Part shown: one piece after another, positions 19,027-27,840 of the stretch | How positions within the stretch are numbered: position 1 is the stretch's first letter | How the letters are laid out: each line of letters starts with the position of its first letter | Origin: Sulfitobacter sp. S190 | Lineage (GTDB): Bacteria > Pseudomonadota > Alphaproteobacteria > Rhodobacterales > Rhodobacteraceae | Length of the DNA: 64,000 nucleotides | Assembly (NCBI RefSeq): GCF_025141935.1 | Contig: NZ_CP081120.1 | Span: 1,302,001-1,366,000 of the forward strand | Reading direction: 5' to 3' | Made by a program: the position numbers and the translations under genes | Notes under the pieces: model-generated | Databases searched by the model: none | What the model saw: the letters and a program-made list of their open reading frames with translations, nothing else | What the model was told of the DNA's origin: nothing

Positions 19027-20105
19027 TAGGCCACGAGCAAACGCCGGTAGATTGCGATCAGGCTCTGGGCCTCGCGTTCGAGCGAATACTCCGTTTCGAC
19101 ATGGGCACGCGCCTGCGCCCGCCACCCGTGCAGCTTGGCCGGGTCGTCCAGAACGGATGCGACGGCGTCGGCAAGCGCGGGGATGTCACCGGGGTCGACC
19201 AGCGTTCCAGTTTGGCCCTCGCGCACCAACGTCTCGAATGCGCCGACACGGGTGGCGACCACGGGACATCCGGTGGCCATCGCCTCGATCGGGGTGAGGC
19301 CGAAACCCTCCCATCTTTGCGGCGCGACATATAGATCGAGCACCTGATACCACCGGGCCATCTCCTCGACCGGCACCTCTGGCAGGAACAGTATGCGATC
19401 AGCCAATCCCGCCTGCGCCACCTTTTGCTCAAGTCCGCGCAGGAATGTGGCGTCGTCGCCAACGGCCCGCCCCATGACAAGCGCCTTTGCCGCCGGGTGC
19501 TCCGGCAGCACCCGTATCATCGCTTCAACATAGGCATCGGTGCCTTTTTGCGCGCGGATACGCCCATAGCACCCGATCAGCGGCCCGTCTGTCGGCAGAC
19601 CAAGCTGCGCGCGGAGTGCTCCGCGATCATCGGTCGGGGCGAAACCGGACGTGTCGATGCCGTGCATGATGACCTCGCTGTCCCCTTCCAGATAGCTGGC
19701 CGTCAGCGACGAGGTGGCGACAACCGCATCCATGCGGCGGATCAGCCAGCGCGTCAGGCCGCTTTGCTTGCGTTGGGAGGCCGACGTGAACATCAGCTTG
19801 AGCCGCTTGCCCAGAAGGTATTTCAGCGCCAACCCGCCGATCATTTCGACATTGCGCCGTGCGTGCCAGACACGCGGCCCGTCGGGCCCCGACGGCGGCA
19901 AACGCCACAGCGCGGACAGCGGGATTTGGGGCACGTGCGGTGGGACAACGGGCCCGGTCGCCACGATGGCGATGTCACGGGCCTGAAGCGGGACAAGCCG
20001 CATCACCGTTGCCGTGACCCCCGACAGCCTGCGTTTAAAGTTCGGCGCGATCACTTGCACATCGCGCAACGCGGGCGTGGCCGCGGGGGGAGGGGTCTGG
20101 CTCAT
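19026..20105 (-). CDS. LPS core glycosyltransferase, family 4 (LpcC-like mannosyltransferase)
   Basis: A 359-residue GT-B fold, retaining glycosyltransferase family 4 enzyme. The opening (VIAPNFKRRLSGVTATVMRLVPLQ) is characteristic of the LpcC core mannosyltransferases described in Rhizobium. The C-terminal donor-site motif EGFGLTPIE with GCPVVATRVGAFE lies near residue 270. The start at ATG 20105 overlaps the waaA stop by four bases (ATGA), giving translational coupling. With WaaA it should add the first core sugar to Kdo-lipid A at the inner face of the membrane. The sugar itself is inferred only. Confidence 0.85.
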   Translation of the reverse strand: MSQTPPPAATPALRDVQVIAPNFKRRLSGVTATVMRLVPLQARDIAIVATGPVVPPHVPQIPLSALWRLPPSGPDGPRVWHARRNVEMIGGLALKYLLGKRLKLMFTSASQRKQSGLTRWLIRRMDAVVATSSLTASYLEGDSEVIMHGIDTSGFAPTDDRGALRAQLGLPTDGPLIGCYGRIRAQKGTDAYVEAMIRVLPEHPAAKALVMGRAVGDDATFLRGLEQKVAQAGLADRILFLPEVPVEEMARWYQVLDLYVAPQRWEGFGLTPIEAMATGCPVVATRVGAFETLVREGQTGTLVDPGDIPALADAVASVLDDPAKLHGWRAQARAHVETEYSLEREAQSLIAIYRRLLVA

Positions 20106-21382
20106 GGGGCAAGCTCCAACGCTTTGATCAATCTGGCCGCAATCGTATCGAGCTTGCCAGTCTGTTGTTGTGCAAATGTATCCGCTGCGGCAACCGCGCG
20201 GGCGCGATCGTCGTCCGCCTTCAGCAGATGCGCAACCCGATCGGCCAGATCGTCGCCATCCGCCACCAACCATGCCGCGCCAGCCGCCTCCATCGCGCCA
20301 AAGGTTTCGGCGAAATTCGTCACGTGAATGCCCGACAGAACGACGCCACCCGATTGGGCGACTTCGAATGGGTTATGACCGCCGATTGCAAACAGCGACC
20401 CGCCCAGAAAAACGATTTCGCTCAATGCGTACCAAGTGCCAAGTTCGCCCATCGTGTCAGCGAGAAACACCGCACCGCCCGGCGGCTCATCGCGCGTACG
20501 GCGGGTATAGGGCAGGTCTGCATCTTCGATCATCTGCGCCACCTCGTCGCCCCGCTCGGGATGGCGCGGGGCCAGCACAAGGTGCAGATCGGGCAGCGTG
20601 TCGCGCAGTTTGCGGTGCGCCTGCAAAACGATCTTTTCCTCGCCGGGATGGGTCGACGATGCGATCCACATCGGTCTGTGACCCAAAGCGGCCCGCGCTT
20701 CGAACAGGGTGTCGTGATCCACGGGCAGGGGGCCGGACAGCGATTTGAGGTTCTGGCCCCGTGCGACCCGGTCCGCTGGTGCATGAATGTCGACCATGGA
20801 CTGGGCCATGGCATCATTCTGGGTGAGGATCAGATCGAAGACATCAAACAGATACGACGCGAGCCGGGGCCGTTTCGCCCATCCCTCGATCGACCGTTTC
20901 GACAGGCGGGCGTTGACCAATGCCATCCGCGCCCCCTGTGCGTGTGTGCGGCGCAACATCTGGGGCCAAAGCTCGGATTCCACAAAGATGGCCGCATCCG
21001 GTTGCCAATGTTTCAGGAACCGGTTCACCGGCCCCGGCGCATCGAGCGGCGCGTATTGATGGACCGTGCGTGGGGGCATGCGTTGCGCGATCAGCTGGGC
21101 AGAGGTGGCAGTGCCCGATGTGATGAGGAAATGTGCTTTGGGCAGCGCGACCGCCATCCGCCCGATAAGCGCGAGCACCGACAGGCTTTCGCCCACCGAC
21201 GCTGCATGGAACCAGATCACCGTGCCGGGCCGGCGCTCCTGTGTCGCATGGCCGAGCTTTTCGTGCGCCCGTGCGGCGGACACGCCTGCCTTGCGCAGCT
21301 TTGCGATTGCCGCGCGTGCGGCAAACGGCACGGCAAGCATCGTCGCCGCGACGTAGAGGCGATAAAGAGCTGGCGCAGACAC
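20102..21382 (-). CDS. waaA: 3-deoxy-D-manno-octulosonic acid (Kdo) transferase
   Basis: Transfers Kdo from CMP-Kdo to lipid IVA, the first step of LPS core assembly; a membrane-bound GT30 enzyme of 426 residues. An N-terminal hydrophobic anchor (about 5-25) is followed by HAASVGESLSVL, containing the catalytic-base glutamate, then ITSGTATSAQL, FVESELWPQ and the C-terminal GGHNPFEVAQSG. The start is GTG 21382, seven bases after the moaA stop, with only a weak GGGTGA-like ribosome binding site, so translation may depend on moaA. The glycosyltransferase gene overlaps its end. Confidence 0.94.
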   Translation of the reverse strand: MSAPALYRLYVAATMLAVPFAARAAIAKLRKAGVSAARAHEKLGHATQERRPGTVIWFHAASVGESLSVLALIGRMAVALPKAHFLITSGTATSAQLIAQRMPPRTVHQYAPLDAPGPVNRFLKHWQPDAAIFVESELWPQMLRRTHAQGARMALVNARLSKRSIEGWAKRPRLASYLFDVFDLILTQNDAMAQSMVDIHAPADRVARGQNLKSLSGPLPVDHDTLFEARAALGHRPMWIASSTHPGEEKIVLQAHRKLRDTLPDLHLVLAPRHPERGDEVAQMIEDADLPYTRRTRDEPPGGAVFLADTMGELGTWYALSEIVFLGGSLFAIGGHNPFEVAQSGGVVLSGIHVTNFAETFGAMEAAGAAWLVADGDDLADRVAHLLKADDDRARAVAAADTFAQQQTGKLDTIAARLIKALELAP

Positions 21383-21389
21383 CTGTCGA

Positions 21390-22397
21390 TCACCCGCCGG
21401 TATGGCTCATATGCCGCGGCATCTGCCCGTCCAGCCGCTGGCGGGAGTAATCGAAATCATGCCCCTTGGGCTTGAGTGTGATCGCGGCGCGTATCGCGTC
21501 TTCCAGCGGGCCGTCGTCATCGGGATGTGCCCGCAGCGGCGCGCGAAGATCGGCGCGATCCTCCTGACCCAGACACAGGTAAATCTCGCCTGTACAGGTC
21601 ACGCGGACACGGTTGCAGCTTTCGCAGAAATTGTGGCTGAGCGGCGTGATGAAACCGATCTTCTGTCCCGTCTCCTCAAGCCGGACATACCGCGCAGGGC
21701 CGCCCGTCCGTTCGGCCAGATCAGTGACCGTATAGTGTTTGGCATATTCGGCACGCACGTCCTTGAGCGACCAATACTGGTCCAGCCGGTCCTCGTTGCC
21801 GATATCGCCCATCGGCATCACTTCGATCCAGGTCAGATCCATATCACGCTGCGCGCACCACTGCGTTATCTGCGGCAGTTCCGGCTCGTTGAAACCTTTG
21901 AGCGCGACCGCATTGATCTTCACCCGCAGCCCCGCGCGCTGGGCCGCATCGACACCGCGAATGACCTGCGGCAAACGGCCCCAGCGGGTGATGTCTGCAA
22001 ATTTCTGGTCATCCAGCGTGTCGAGCGAGATATTTACCCGCCGCACACCTGCCGCAAAAAGATCATCCGCGTATTTCTCCAGCTGGCTGCCGTTGGTTGT
22101 CAGTGTCAGCTCCTTGAGCGTCCCGGCCTCCAGATGGCGCGACATCCCGTCGAAAAACTGCATGATACCGCGCCGCACAAGAGGCTCGCCGCCGGTGATG
22201 CGCAGCTTTTCCACGCCCAGCGATATAAAACTTGAACACAACCGGTCGAGCTCCTCGAGGGTCAGCAATTCCTTCTTGGGCAGGAACGTCATGTTTTCGG
22301 ACATGCAATACACACAACGGAAATCGCAGCGGTCGGTGACCGATACGCGCAGATAGGTGATGGCGCGGGCGAACGGATCGATAAGCGGTGCTGTCAT
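21390..22397 (-). CDS. moaA: GTP 3',8-cyclase MoaA (molybdenum cofactor biosynthesis)
   Basis: Radical SAM enzyme for the first step of molybdopterin synthesis, 335 residues from ATG 22397. The N-terminal [4Fe-4S] cysteines are Cys24, Cys28 and Cys31 (CDFRCVYC). The C-terminal cluster cysteines are in [11 protein letters not shown], and the chain ends in the family's conserved Gly-Gly. No good Shine-Dalgarno precedes the start, so it may be leaderless or weakly translated. It is divergent from the lipoprotein gene at 22483 and lies upstream of waaA; no other moa gene is in the window. Confidence 0.95.
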   Translation of the reverse strand: MTAPLIDPFARAITYLRVSVTDRCDFRCVYCMSENMTFLPKKELLTLEELDRLCSSFISLGVEKLRITGGEPLVRRGIMQFFDGMSRHLEAGTLKELTLTTNGSQLEKYADDLFAAGVRRVNISLDTLDDQKFADITRWGRLPQVIRGVDAAQRAGLRVKINAVALKGFNEPELPQITQWCAQRDMDLTWIEVMPMGDIGNEDRLDQYWSLKDVRAEYAKHYTVTDLAERTGGPARYVRLEETGQKIGFITPLSHNFCESCNRVRVTCTGEIYLCLGQEDRADLRAPLRAHPDDDGPLEDAIRAAITLKPKGHDFDYSRQRLDGQMPRHMSHTGG

Positions 22398-22482
22398 GGG
22401 CAAAGGGTATGCGCAGCGTGCAGGCGTAGCAAGCCGCTTTCGCCCCATTGATGCGCGCCTTTGGTCGGAGTATCACTATTGC

Positions 22483-23010
22483 ATGACACGTATGATTTTT
22501 CCCGCAATTGCCCTTTTGTCCCTCGGCGGATGTGCGCTTCAGAACGACGGCACGGTGCCGCCCGTCACCGGCACGGTGCCCCCGCCTGCAGCAGCCCCCG
22601 CCGAGGCCACCGCGGCCGACATCGCCGCAATCAAACCGGATGCCACCCTGACGGCAGCGCCCAAACCGGCCGCCGCAGGCACCGCAGAAAGCCTCGACAC
22701 CACATCGGCCGCCCAACGCGCAAAGGCCGCGCAACCAACGCAACCGGACGAGACGAGCAAGCGTCTGGGCTCGACCGTCGTCAGTCTCGGCAGCCCGACA
22801 GAGCCGGGTTTCTGGTTGAAAACACCGCTGGTGGATCGGGAAACCAGCGGCAGGGTGACAAACCCGGCCAATGGCAAATCCTCCGCGGTCACACTCATTC
22901 CCATCGACGGTCCGGCCACGGGCGGCAGCCGCATGTCACTGCCCGCGCTGCGCCTGATCGACGCGTCCCTGACAGATCTCACCGAAGTCGACGTCACACT
23001 GGAAGGCTGA
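22483..23010 (+). CDS. Uncharacterised lipoprotein
   Basis: A 175-residue predicted lipoprotein: a short hydrophobic signal ends in the lipobox LGGC (Cys17). An Ala/Pro/Thr-rich, low-complexity linker (about 25-95) follows, then a compact C-terminal domain of about 75 residues beginning VVSLGSPTEPGFWLKTPLV. The linker suggests a domain held away from the membrane. I do not recognise a function. ATG 22483 is used; a second ATG at 22492 would also preserve the signal. It is monocistronic and divergent from moaA. Confidence 0.75.
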   Translation: MTRMIFPAIALLSLGGCALQNDGTVPPVTGTVPPPAAAPAEATAADIAAIKPDATLTAAPKPAAAGTAESLDTTSAAQRAKAAQPTQPDETSKRLGSTVVSLGSPTEPGFWLKTPLVDRETSGRVTNPANGKSSAVTLIPIDGPATGGSRMSLPALRLIDASLTDLTEVDVTLEG

Positions 23011-23034
23011 CGCAGACAGGCAGAGCAGCCGCCT

Positions 23035-23056
23035 CTTCATCTTGCTCTTTAAACTC
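23035..23056 (+). repeat. 22-nt dispersed intergenic element, copy A
   Basis: It begins CTTCATCTTGC and ends TTTAAACTC. It differs from copy B (34591-34612, minus) at one position and from copy C (43998-44019, plus) at three. A small inverted repeat GTTCC-GAC-GGAAC (23057-23069) follows immediately, as a CTCC-CGCC-GGAG hairpin does in copy C. It lies in the gap between two convergent genes. Confidence 0.65.
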
Positions 23057-23091
23057 GTTCCGACGGAACATTCCGCGCGCTGACGGTGCGT

Positions 23092-23769
23092 TCAACGCAG
23101 GTGGCGCAGCGCTTCCTTGCGGGCAAATGCCTTCATCTGTTCGCCATGCGCATCGACAAAGGCCGTGACGCGGGCTGCATCATGCCGTGACAGATCGCGC
23201 AGCCACCATCCGATGGCTTTCTGAATGAACCAACGGTGGTCAGTGACATAATCCGCAATCCACGACAGAACCCTTTCACGCCTTTCCAGATCATCCGGTT
23301 TGGGGTGGTTCTGCTTGGTCCACGGCAGCGTAATGACCAAAGCGGCCCGTTTGGTCCACAAATGGTCCGCCTGCGTCCAGCCTGCGACAGCGTCAAGCCG
23401 GGATGGATCCGCGACCAGCCGCTTCTGACCTGCCATACAGGCATGATCGGCAATCGCCCAACTGTCGAAATCGGGAACCCAGCTTGCAATCAGCTCCCAT
23501 GCGGCAGTGTCGTCAGGGCGCATGCGCGCCTGCGTCAGCAGCTTCGCCGCAGCAAGGCGGGCCTCAAAGATGTCGGTGTCCCAAAGACCCGCGGCAACAG
23601 ATACGCGCGCCTCCATCTCCAGCTCGCCGCGCCACTCCTTCGCAAGATCGTTGATCTGCGGGTTGGCCAGCCCGAGGTACGTGCGATCGGCCTTGTGATA
23701 TTTGCGCAGCCCCTCGGCGCGGGCAGGGTCGGCCAACGCGGTGAGGGCGGCCAGATAGGGCTCATGCAT
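23092..23769 (-). CDS. DNA alkylation repair protein (AlkD-like glycosylase)
   Basis: HEAT-like-repeat DNA glycosylase of the AlkC/AlkD superfamily, 225 residues, all alpha-helical. Family landmarks are DSWAIADHA (the Trp/Asp region), LWTKRAALV (the conserved Arg) and FIQKAIGWWLRDLS (the second Trp region). It excises N3- and N7-alkylated purines. The ATG at 23769 is preceded by GGGGAGAAC; upstream in-frame TTG adds only five residues. It lies alone between the lipoprotein and glmS, with no ada/alk genes beside it. Confidence 0.88.
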   Translation of the reverse strand: MHEPYLAALTALADPARAEGLRKYHKADRTYLGLANPQINDLAKEWRGELEMEARVSVAAGLWDTDIFEARLAAAKLLTQARMRPDDTAAWELIASWVPDFDSWAIADHACMAGQKRLVADPSRLDAVAGWTQADHLWTKRAALVITLPWTKQNHPKPDDLERRERVLSWIADYVTDHRWFIQKAIGWWLRDLSRHDAARVTAFVDAHGEQMKAFARKEALRHLR

Positions 23770-23847
23770 CCACGTTCTCCCCAACGGGCAGAGGTTGTGC
23801 CGTCCGCAGCGGCGCGCCGCGATGCCCCTGTATCCCCGCAGGCACCC

Positions 23848-25668
23848 TCACTCGACCGTCACCGATTTCGCCAGATTTCGCGGCTGGTCCACGTCCGTGC
23901 CCTTGGCCACGGCCGTATGATAGGCCAACAGCTGCGCGGGCACCGCGTACAGGATGGGGGCCACCGCATCCGACACATCCGGCATGGTGATCGTATCCCA
24001 CGTGCCTTCGCTGGCCTCGGCCAATCCTTCGGCGTCTGAAATCAGGATGACCTTGCCTTTGCGCGCCATGACCTCCTGCATGTTGCTGACCGTCTTGTCG
24101 AACAGCGCGTCGCGCGGGGCCATGACCACCACGGGCACCTCTTCGTCGATGAGCGCGATCGGCCCGTGTTTCAGTTCGCCCGATGCATAGGCTTCCGCGT
24201 GTATATAGCTGATTTCCTTCAGCTTTAACGCGCCTTCAAGCGCGAGGGGATAGAGCGGTCCGCGCCCCAGAAAGAGCACATCACGGGCGCCTGCCAATTT
24301 GCGCGCCGTGTCCTGCATCGCGCCATCCTGCTCGAGCGCCTCCGCGATCAGCGCGGGCAGGCGGCGGAGCTGCGAAATGTGATCTGCGCGGGTCTCGGCG
24401 GTGATCTCGCCGCGGTCTTCGGCCGCCCGCAGCGCCAACAGGAACAACACCACCAACTGGCACGTGAACGCTTTTGTCGATGCCACGCCGACCTCGACCC
24501 CTGCGTGGATCGGCAAGGCCAGATCGCTTTCCCGCGCAATGGAGCTTTCGGACACATTGACCACAGACGCGATGGTGTCCGCCTTGCCATCGCAATACCG
24601 CAGCGCGGCCAGCGTATCGGCGGTTTCGCCCGACTGGGACACGAAAAGAGCGAGCGTTCGCGCAGGGATGGGGGGCTCGCGGTAGCGGAACTCAGAGGCC
24701 ACGTCGACCTCGACCGGCAGGCGCGCGATCTGCTCGAACCAGTATTTCGCCGTCAGGCACGCATAGCTGGCCGTGCCACAGGCGACCATCGTGATGCGGT
24801 CGATCTGGCTGAAATCGATTTGCGGATCGGGCAGCCGGATATCACCCTTGCCCGAAACATAGTGGCCAAGGGCTTCGGCGATGACGGTAGGCTGTTCTGC
24901 GATCTCCTTGGCCATGAAATGCTTGTGGCCGGCCTTGTCGATGCGGGTCGACGACACGGCGATCTGGCGCGTCTCACGATTGGCCAGTTTGCCTTGGGCG
25001 TCATAGATGGTCGCCCCCGCACGGGTCAGAACCGCGTAATCGCCTTCCTCGAGATAGGTGATACGGTCGGTCATGGGCGACAGCGCAATCGCGTCGGAGC
25101 CCACGAACATCTCGCCGTCTCCATGCCCGATGGCCAGCGGCGATCCCTTGCGCGCGGCAATCATCAGATCGTCCTGTCCGTCAAACAGGAATGCCAGCGC
25201 AAACGCCCCGTCGAGCCGCTCCAGCGTTTTGACGGCAGCGTCCTGTGCCTCAAGCCCCTGTGCGATATAGTGGCTGCACAGCATGGCGACGGTCTCTGTG
25301 TCGGTGTCGGTCACGGGGGTCAGGCCCGCGTCCTGCAACTCCGCGCGCAATTCACGAAAATTCTCGATGATGCCGTTGTGCACAACCGCAACCGGCCCCG
25401 ATTGGTGGGGGTGGGCGTTGCGGGTGTTCGGCTCGCCGTGGGTGGCCCAGCGGGTATGGCCGATGCCGGATTTGCCCGCCAGCGGGTCGTGCACCAGAAG
25501 GTCCGACAGATTGACCAGCTTGCCCACTGCGCGGCGGCGGTCCAGCGTGCCGTCGTTCACCGTGGCGATCCCCGCGCTGTCGTAGCCGCGGTATTCCAGC
25601 CGCTTGAGCGCCTCGACCAGCATGGGGGCCACTTCGTTGTTGCCCAATACGCCTACAATCCCACACAT
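23848..25668 (-). CDS. glmS: Glutamine--fructose-6-phosphate aminotransferase (isomerizing)
   Basis: Makes glucosamine-6-phosphate from fructose-6-phosphate and glutamine, the entry to peptidoglycan and LPS precursors. It has 606 residues: a class II glutamine amidotransferase domain with catalytic Cys2 (MCGIVGV), then two SIS sugar-isomerase domains (about 285-415 and 455-590), ending in the expected AKSVTVE. It lies one base after the glmU stop, so the two are one operon. I see no glmS ribozyme, as expected outside Gram-positives. Confidence 0.97.
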   Translation of the reverse strand: MCGIVGVLGNNEVAPMLVEALKRLEYRGYDSAGIATVNDGTLDRRRAVGKLVNLSDLLVHDPLAGKSGIGHTRWATHGEPNTRNAHPHQSGPVAVVHNGIIENFRELRAELQDAGLTPVTDTDTETVAMLCSHYIAQGLEAQDAAVKTLERLDGAFALAFLFDGQDDLMIAARKGSPLAIGHGDGEMFVGSDAIALSPMTDRITYLEEGDYAVLTRAGATIYDAQGKLANRETRQIAVSSTRIDKAGHKHFMAKEIAEQPTVIAEALGHYVSGKGDIRLPDPQIDFSQIDRITMVACGTASYACLTAKYWFEQIARLPVEVDVASEFRYREPPIPARTLALFVSQSGETADTLAALRYCDGKADTIASVVNVSESSIARESDLALPIHAGVEVGVASTKAFTCQLVVLFLLALRAAEDRGEITAETRADHISQLRRLPALIAEALEQDGAMQDTARKLAGARDVLFLGRGPLYPLALEGALKLKEISYIHAEAYASGELKHGPIALIDEEVPVVVMAPRDALFDKTVSNMQEVMARKGKVILISDAEGLAEASEGTWDTITMPDVSDAVAPILYAVPAQLLAYHTAVAKGTDVDQPRNLAKSVTVE

Positions 25669-25669
25669 C

Positions 25670-27022
25670 CTAGCTGCCTCGCTGTTGTTTGGCCTTTTTG
25701 GCCTTGAGCATTTCCATCAGTTTACGCGCCATTCCGGGTTTTTCGACCTGCGGCGCGCGCGCCAGAGCCAGCGCATCGTCTTCTACATCCGATGTGATGA
25801 CCGACCCCGACCCAGTCATCGCGCCGTCGCCGATATGCACGGGGGCCACCAGCATGGTGTTGGACCCGATAAAGGCGCCCGATCCGATGTGGGTGTGATG
25901 CTTCATCACGCCATCGTAGTTGCAGGTGATGGTCCCTGCGCCGATGTTGGCACGTGCCCCCACATGGGCGTCGCCGATATAGCTGAGGTGATTTACCTTT
26001 GCGCCCTCTGCCACCACCGCATTCTTGATCTCGACAAAGTTGCCGACGCGGGTGTGCTCGGCCAGTTCCGCGCCGGGGCGCAGGCGGGCGTAAGGCCCCA
26101 CCGTGGCCCCGCGTGAGACATGACACCCCTCGAGATGGCTGAAGGCGCGGATCACGGCGCCGGATTCAACCGTCACACCGGGTCCGAAAACGACGTGCGG
26201 TTCGACCAGAGTGTCGCGCCCGATGACAGTGTCACGGGCCAGAAAAACGGTGTGCGGGGCCTGAAGCGTCACGCCGTCGTCAAGCAGCGCCGCGCGGGCA
26301 CGGGCCTGGAATGCGGCTTCGGCCTCGGCCAGTTGTGCTCTTGAATTGACGCCGAGTGTTTCTGCCTCGTCGCAAGTGACGGCCGTCGCGGACAGACCGC
26401 GCGCGCGGGCCAGTGCGATGATGTCCGTCAGATAGTATTCGCCCGCTGCGTTGTCGTTGCCCACCGCATCGATCAGCGAGAACAGCAAATCGGCCTTGCA
26501 GGCGATGACCCCGCTGTTGCACAGCGCGATTTCGCGCTCGGCATCGGTCGCATCCTTGTATTCGACTATGCGCTCCAGAGTATCGCCCTGCATGACAAGC
26601 CGTCCGTACCGGCCAGGATCAGCCGCTTTGAATCCCAAAACGACCACATCGTGATCCTGTCCGGCTGTCTGCATCCGGGCGATGGTGTCGGGCTGCACGA
26701 AGGGGGTATCGCCATAAAGCACAAGCGCCGTTCCGTCGAAGCCTTCGAGTGCGCCGCGTGCCTGCGCGACGGCATGGGCGGTGCCAAGCTGTTCTTGCTG
26801 CACCACAACATCAATCGCGGCGTCGTAGGCCTGTGTGGCGGCGGTGACCTGATCGGCGCCGTGACCGGCGACAACAACCGTTTTTGCCGGATCGAGCGTT
26901 TCGCCCGCGGCAATCGCATGGATCAACATCGGCTCGCCCGCGATGGGGTGCAGGACCTTGGGCAGGTCCGAATTCATGCGCGTGCCTTTGCCCGCGGCAA
27001 GGATGATCAGGGCTGTGTCCAT
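25670..27022 (-). CDS. glmU: Bifunctional GlcNAc-1-P uridyltransferase / GlcN-1-P acetyltransferase
   Basis: The last two steps to UDP-GlcNAc, 450 residues. The N-terminal pyrophosphorylase domain has LAAGKGTRM (residues 8-16), and the C-terminal half is a left-handed beta-helix of hexapeptide repeats ending near 420, with GNFVEIKNA and YIGDAHVG typical of GlmU. It is cotranscribed with glmS. The start at 27022 is the only sensible one, though its ribosome binding site is poor. It is divergent from gph. Confidence 0.97.
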   Translation of the reverse strand: MDTALIILAAGKGTRMNSDLPKVLHPIAGEPMLIHAIAAGETLDPAKTVVVAGHGADQVTAATQAYDAAIDVVVQQEQLGTAHAVAQARGALEGFDGTALVLYGDTPFVQPDTIARMQTAGQDHDVVVLGFKAADPGRYGRLVMQGDTLERIVEYKDATDAEREIALCNSGVIACKADLLFSLIDAVGNDNAAGEYYLTDIIALARARGLSATAVTCDEAETLGVNSRAQLAEAEAAFQARARAALLDDGVTLQAPHTVFLARDTVIGRDTLVEPHVVFGPGVTVESGAVIRAFSHLEGCHVSRGATVGPYARLRPGAELAEHTRVGNFVEIKNAVVAEGAKVNHLSYIGDAHVGARANIGAGTITCNYDGVMKHHTHIGSGAFIGSNTMLVAPVHIGDGAMTGSGSVITSDVEDDALALARAPQVEKPGMARKLMEMLKAKKAKQQRGS

Positions 27023-27165
27023 TGGCTTATGCTCTTGCTGCTCGAATTTGGACCTTCATACCCCAAGCCCGCGTCAGCACAAGGGAGCGGCGTTCACTTC
27101 GGGTTGCGGCTTGCAACATGTGCCGTCGCCTCTTAAGCGGAATGGGTGTGTATTGGGGGGCAGGT

Positions 27166-27840
27166 ATGAAAACGGTGGTCTTTGATCTGGACGGCACGCT
27201 GGCCGACACGAGCGGCGATCTGATTGCGGCGGCCAATGCGTGTTTCCGCGCGATGGGCGAAGGGGATCTGCTGGACCCGTCCCGTGATGCGGGCACGGCC
27301 CTGCGCGGGGGGCGCGCGATGCTGCGGCTTGGCATGTCTCGTCTGGGGCGGGCGCTGGATGATCCTGCGATCGATGCGCATTACCAGATGCTGCTGGATG
27401 CCTACGCGCAGGATATCGATACCCACACCCGTCTCTACGATGGCGCGATGGCGGCAGTCGGGACGCTCAAGACCGGCGGATACCGGGTTGCGATCTGCAC
27501 CAACAAGCCCGAAGGGCTTGCCACCGAACTGCTCACGCGGCTGGGTATTCTGGAGGACTTTCATGCCATGCTTGGCGCTGACAGCCTGCCGATACGCAAA
27601 CCCGACCCAGAGCACCTGCTGGAAACCGTGCGCCGGGCGGGCGGCGATCCGGCGCAGTGTCTGCTGGTGGGCGACAGCGACACGGACCGCAATACATCTG
27701 CCAACGCGGGCGTGCCGTCGGTGCTGGTGACCTTCGGTCCCGCGGGCGGGGATATGGCCGCATTGGCCCCCGAAGCCTTGCTGCACGATTACGCCGATCT
27801 GCCGGGCATCGTCGAGACCCTGCTGGGGGCCGCGGCATGA
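27166..27840 (+). CDS. gph: HAD family hydrolase, phosphoglycolate phosphatase-like
   Basis: A 224-residue HAD-superfamily phosphatase with motif I DLDGTLADT (nucleophile Asp9), motif II ICTNKP, motif III lysine in RKPDPEHLL and motif IV GDSDTDRNTS. Cap-domain placement and length fit phosphoglycolate phosphatase, which removes 2-phosphoglycolate from DNA repair and photorespiration-like reactions. The start is ATG 27166, which gives the family-typical MKTVVFDLDGTL. Its stop overlaps the start of the aminotransferase gene (ATGA). Confidence 0.88.
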   Translation: MKTVVFDLDGTLADTSGDLIAAANACFRAMGEGDLLDPSRDAGTALRGGRAMLRLGMSRLGRALDDPAIDAHYQMLLDAYAQDIDTHTRLYDGAMAAVGTLKTGGYRVAICTNKPEGLATELLTRLGILEDFHAMLGADSLPIRKPDPEHLLETVRRAGGDPAQCLLVGDSDTDRNTSANAGVPSVLVTFGPAGGDMAALAPEALLHDYADLPGIVETLLGAAA